NCBI GenBank assembly: GCA_934573945.1
Contig: CAKTMQ010000108.1
Coordinates: 1 to 5,206 of the forward strand
Direction of reading: 5' to 3'
Source of the DNA: an uncultured Oscillospiraceae bacterium
GTDB taxonomy: Bacteria; Bacillota; Clostridia; Oscillospirales; Oscillospiraceae
DNA length: 5,206 nt
A program made the position numbers and the translations under genes. Of the stretch, positions 4,757 through 5,206 are shown in pieces. Position 1 is the stretch's first letter; each line of letters begins with the position of its first letter. Under the pieces are notes generated by a model that was not told the DNA's origin, made no database searches, and saw only the letters and a list, made by a program, of their open reading frames with translations.

Positions 4757-5206
4757 TTACAGGATCTTCTCGCCGGCGGCTTCCTTGGCGGCGATCTCCT
4801 TCATGGCGTCCTTGTGACTCAGGTTCCAGCGACCCTTTTCGTCGATCTCCATGAACTTGACCCACATCATGTCGCCCACCTTGCAGGCATCCTCCACCTT
4901 CTCAATGCGCTTTTCAGCCAGCTTGGAGATGTGCACCAGGCCGTCCTTGCCGGGGGCGATCTCCACAAAAGCGCCGAAGGTCATCAGACGCACGACACGG
5001 CCGTAGTACAGCTTGCCCACCTCGGGCACGAACACGATGTCGTCGATGAACTTCTTGGCCTTCTCGCAGCTCTCCGCGTCGGGGGAGGCGATGTGGATGG
5101 TGCCGTCGTCGTCGATGTCCACCTTGGCGCCGGACTCGGCCACGATCTTCTGGATCACGCTGCCGCCCTTGCCGATGACCTCGCGGATGCGGTCGGGATC
5201 AATGTG
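4757..5206 (-). CDS. pnp: Polynucleotide phosphorylase, C-terminal part (KH and S1 domains)
   Basis: PNPase is a trimeric 3'-to-5' exoribonuclease that phosphorolytically degrades mRNA and can add 3' tails. Only the last 149 residues are in the window; the frame is open through the right edge, where the two RNase PH-like catalytic domains should lie. The visible part begins [14 protein letters not shown], the start of the KH domain with its GxxG loop (GKGG, visible residues 12-15), and the domain ends near 60 (FIDDIVFV). An S1 domain follows (about 63-134): [20 protein letters not shown], then [12 protein letters not shown] and a closing WNLSHKDA. The KH-S1 order and the IREVIGKGG motif are typical of PNPase and separate it from ribosomal protein S1 or RNase E/G. 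The tail after S1 is short (about 15 residues), and the gene ends in TAA followed by its own terminator. The GTG at 5158 is internal, not a start. Usually rpsO lies upstream, outside this window. Confidence 0.95.
   Translation of the reverse strand, partial: HIDPDRIREVIGKGGSVIQKIVAESGAKVDIDDDGTIHIASPDAESCEKAKKFIDDIVFVPEVGKLYYGRVVRLMTFGAFVEIAPGKDGLVHISKLAEKRIEKVEDACKVGDMMWVKFMEIDEKGRWNLSHKDAMKEIAAKEAAGEKIL

Overview
The window looks like part of a chromosome from a GC-rich member of the Bacillota, most plausibly a Clostridia/Oscillospiraceae-type gut anaerobe. This is an inference from three things: AGGAG-type ribosome binding sites, GC-rich third codon positions in the housekeeping genes, and the protein families present (COG2509 flavoprotein, MnmE, PrmA, PNPase, DUF4352, small XRE regulators). 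No rRNA or marker gene is present to fix the taxon.

Right to left on the minus strand, positions 3108 to 1 hold a compact housekeeping operon. mnmE (tRNA U34 modification GTPase) is followed by prmA (ribosomal protein L11 methyltransferase), whose RBS overlaps the mnmE stop codon. After a 23-base gap comes a COG2509 FAD-dependent protein that runs off the left edge. An extended -10 promoter lies just upstream of mnmE. The operon joins two translation-related modification enzymes to a predicted flavoprotein.

Positions 3109-3338 are a divergent intergenic region. A plus-strand promoter there leads into a short plus-strand gene remnant (3339-3570) that reads as a LysE-family transporter with its middle deleted and one extra base: a pseudogene that still has its promoter and RBS. 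A perfect 15-bp hairpin with T-tracts on both sides (3624-3659) separates it from the next, convergent gene.

Positions 3697-4678 form a small accessory cassette that is visibly less GC-rich than its neighbours. It has a membrane-anchored zinc-ribbon/DUF4352 protein on the minus strand and, divergently, a 67-residue XRE-family DNA-binding protein on the plus strand. Their shared 86-base intergenic region contains a near-consensus sigma-A promoter (TTGACT, 17 bases, TATAAT) for the DUF4352 gene. Two copies of a 24-base-spaced dyad element sit in the promoter spacer and over the predicted start site, the layout expected if the XRE protein represses its divergent neighbour and itself. A 15-16 bp hairpin overlaps the XRE stop codon.

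At the right edge, on the minus strand, is the C-terminal part (KH and S1 domains) of polynucleotide phosphorylase (pnp), ending in its own strong terminator hairpin (4694-4728). I see no rRNA, tRNA, CRISPR array, IS element or phage gene. The most notable local system is the XRE/DUF4352 divergon with its paired operator; the rest is ordinary core genome plus one decayed gene.
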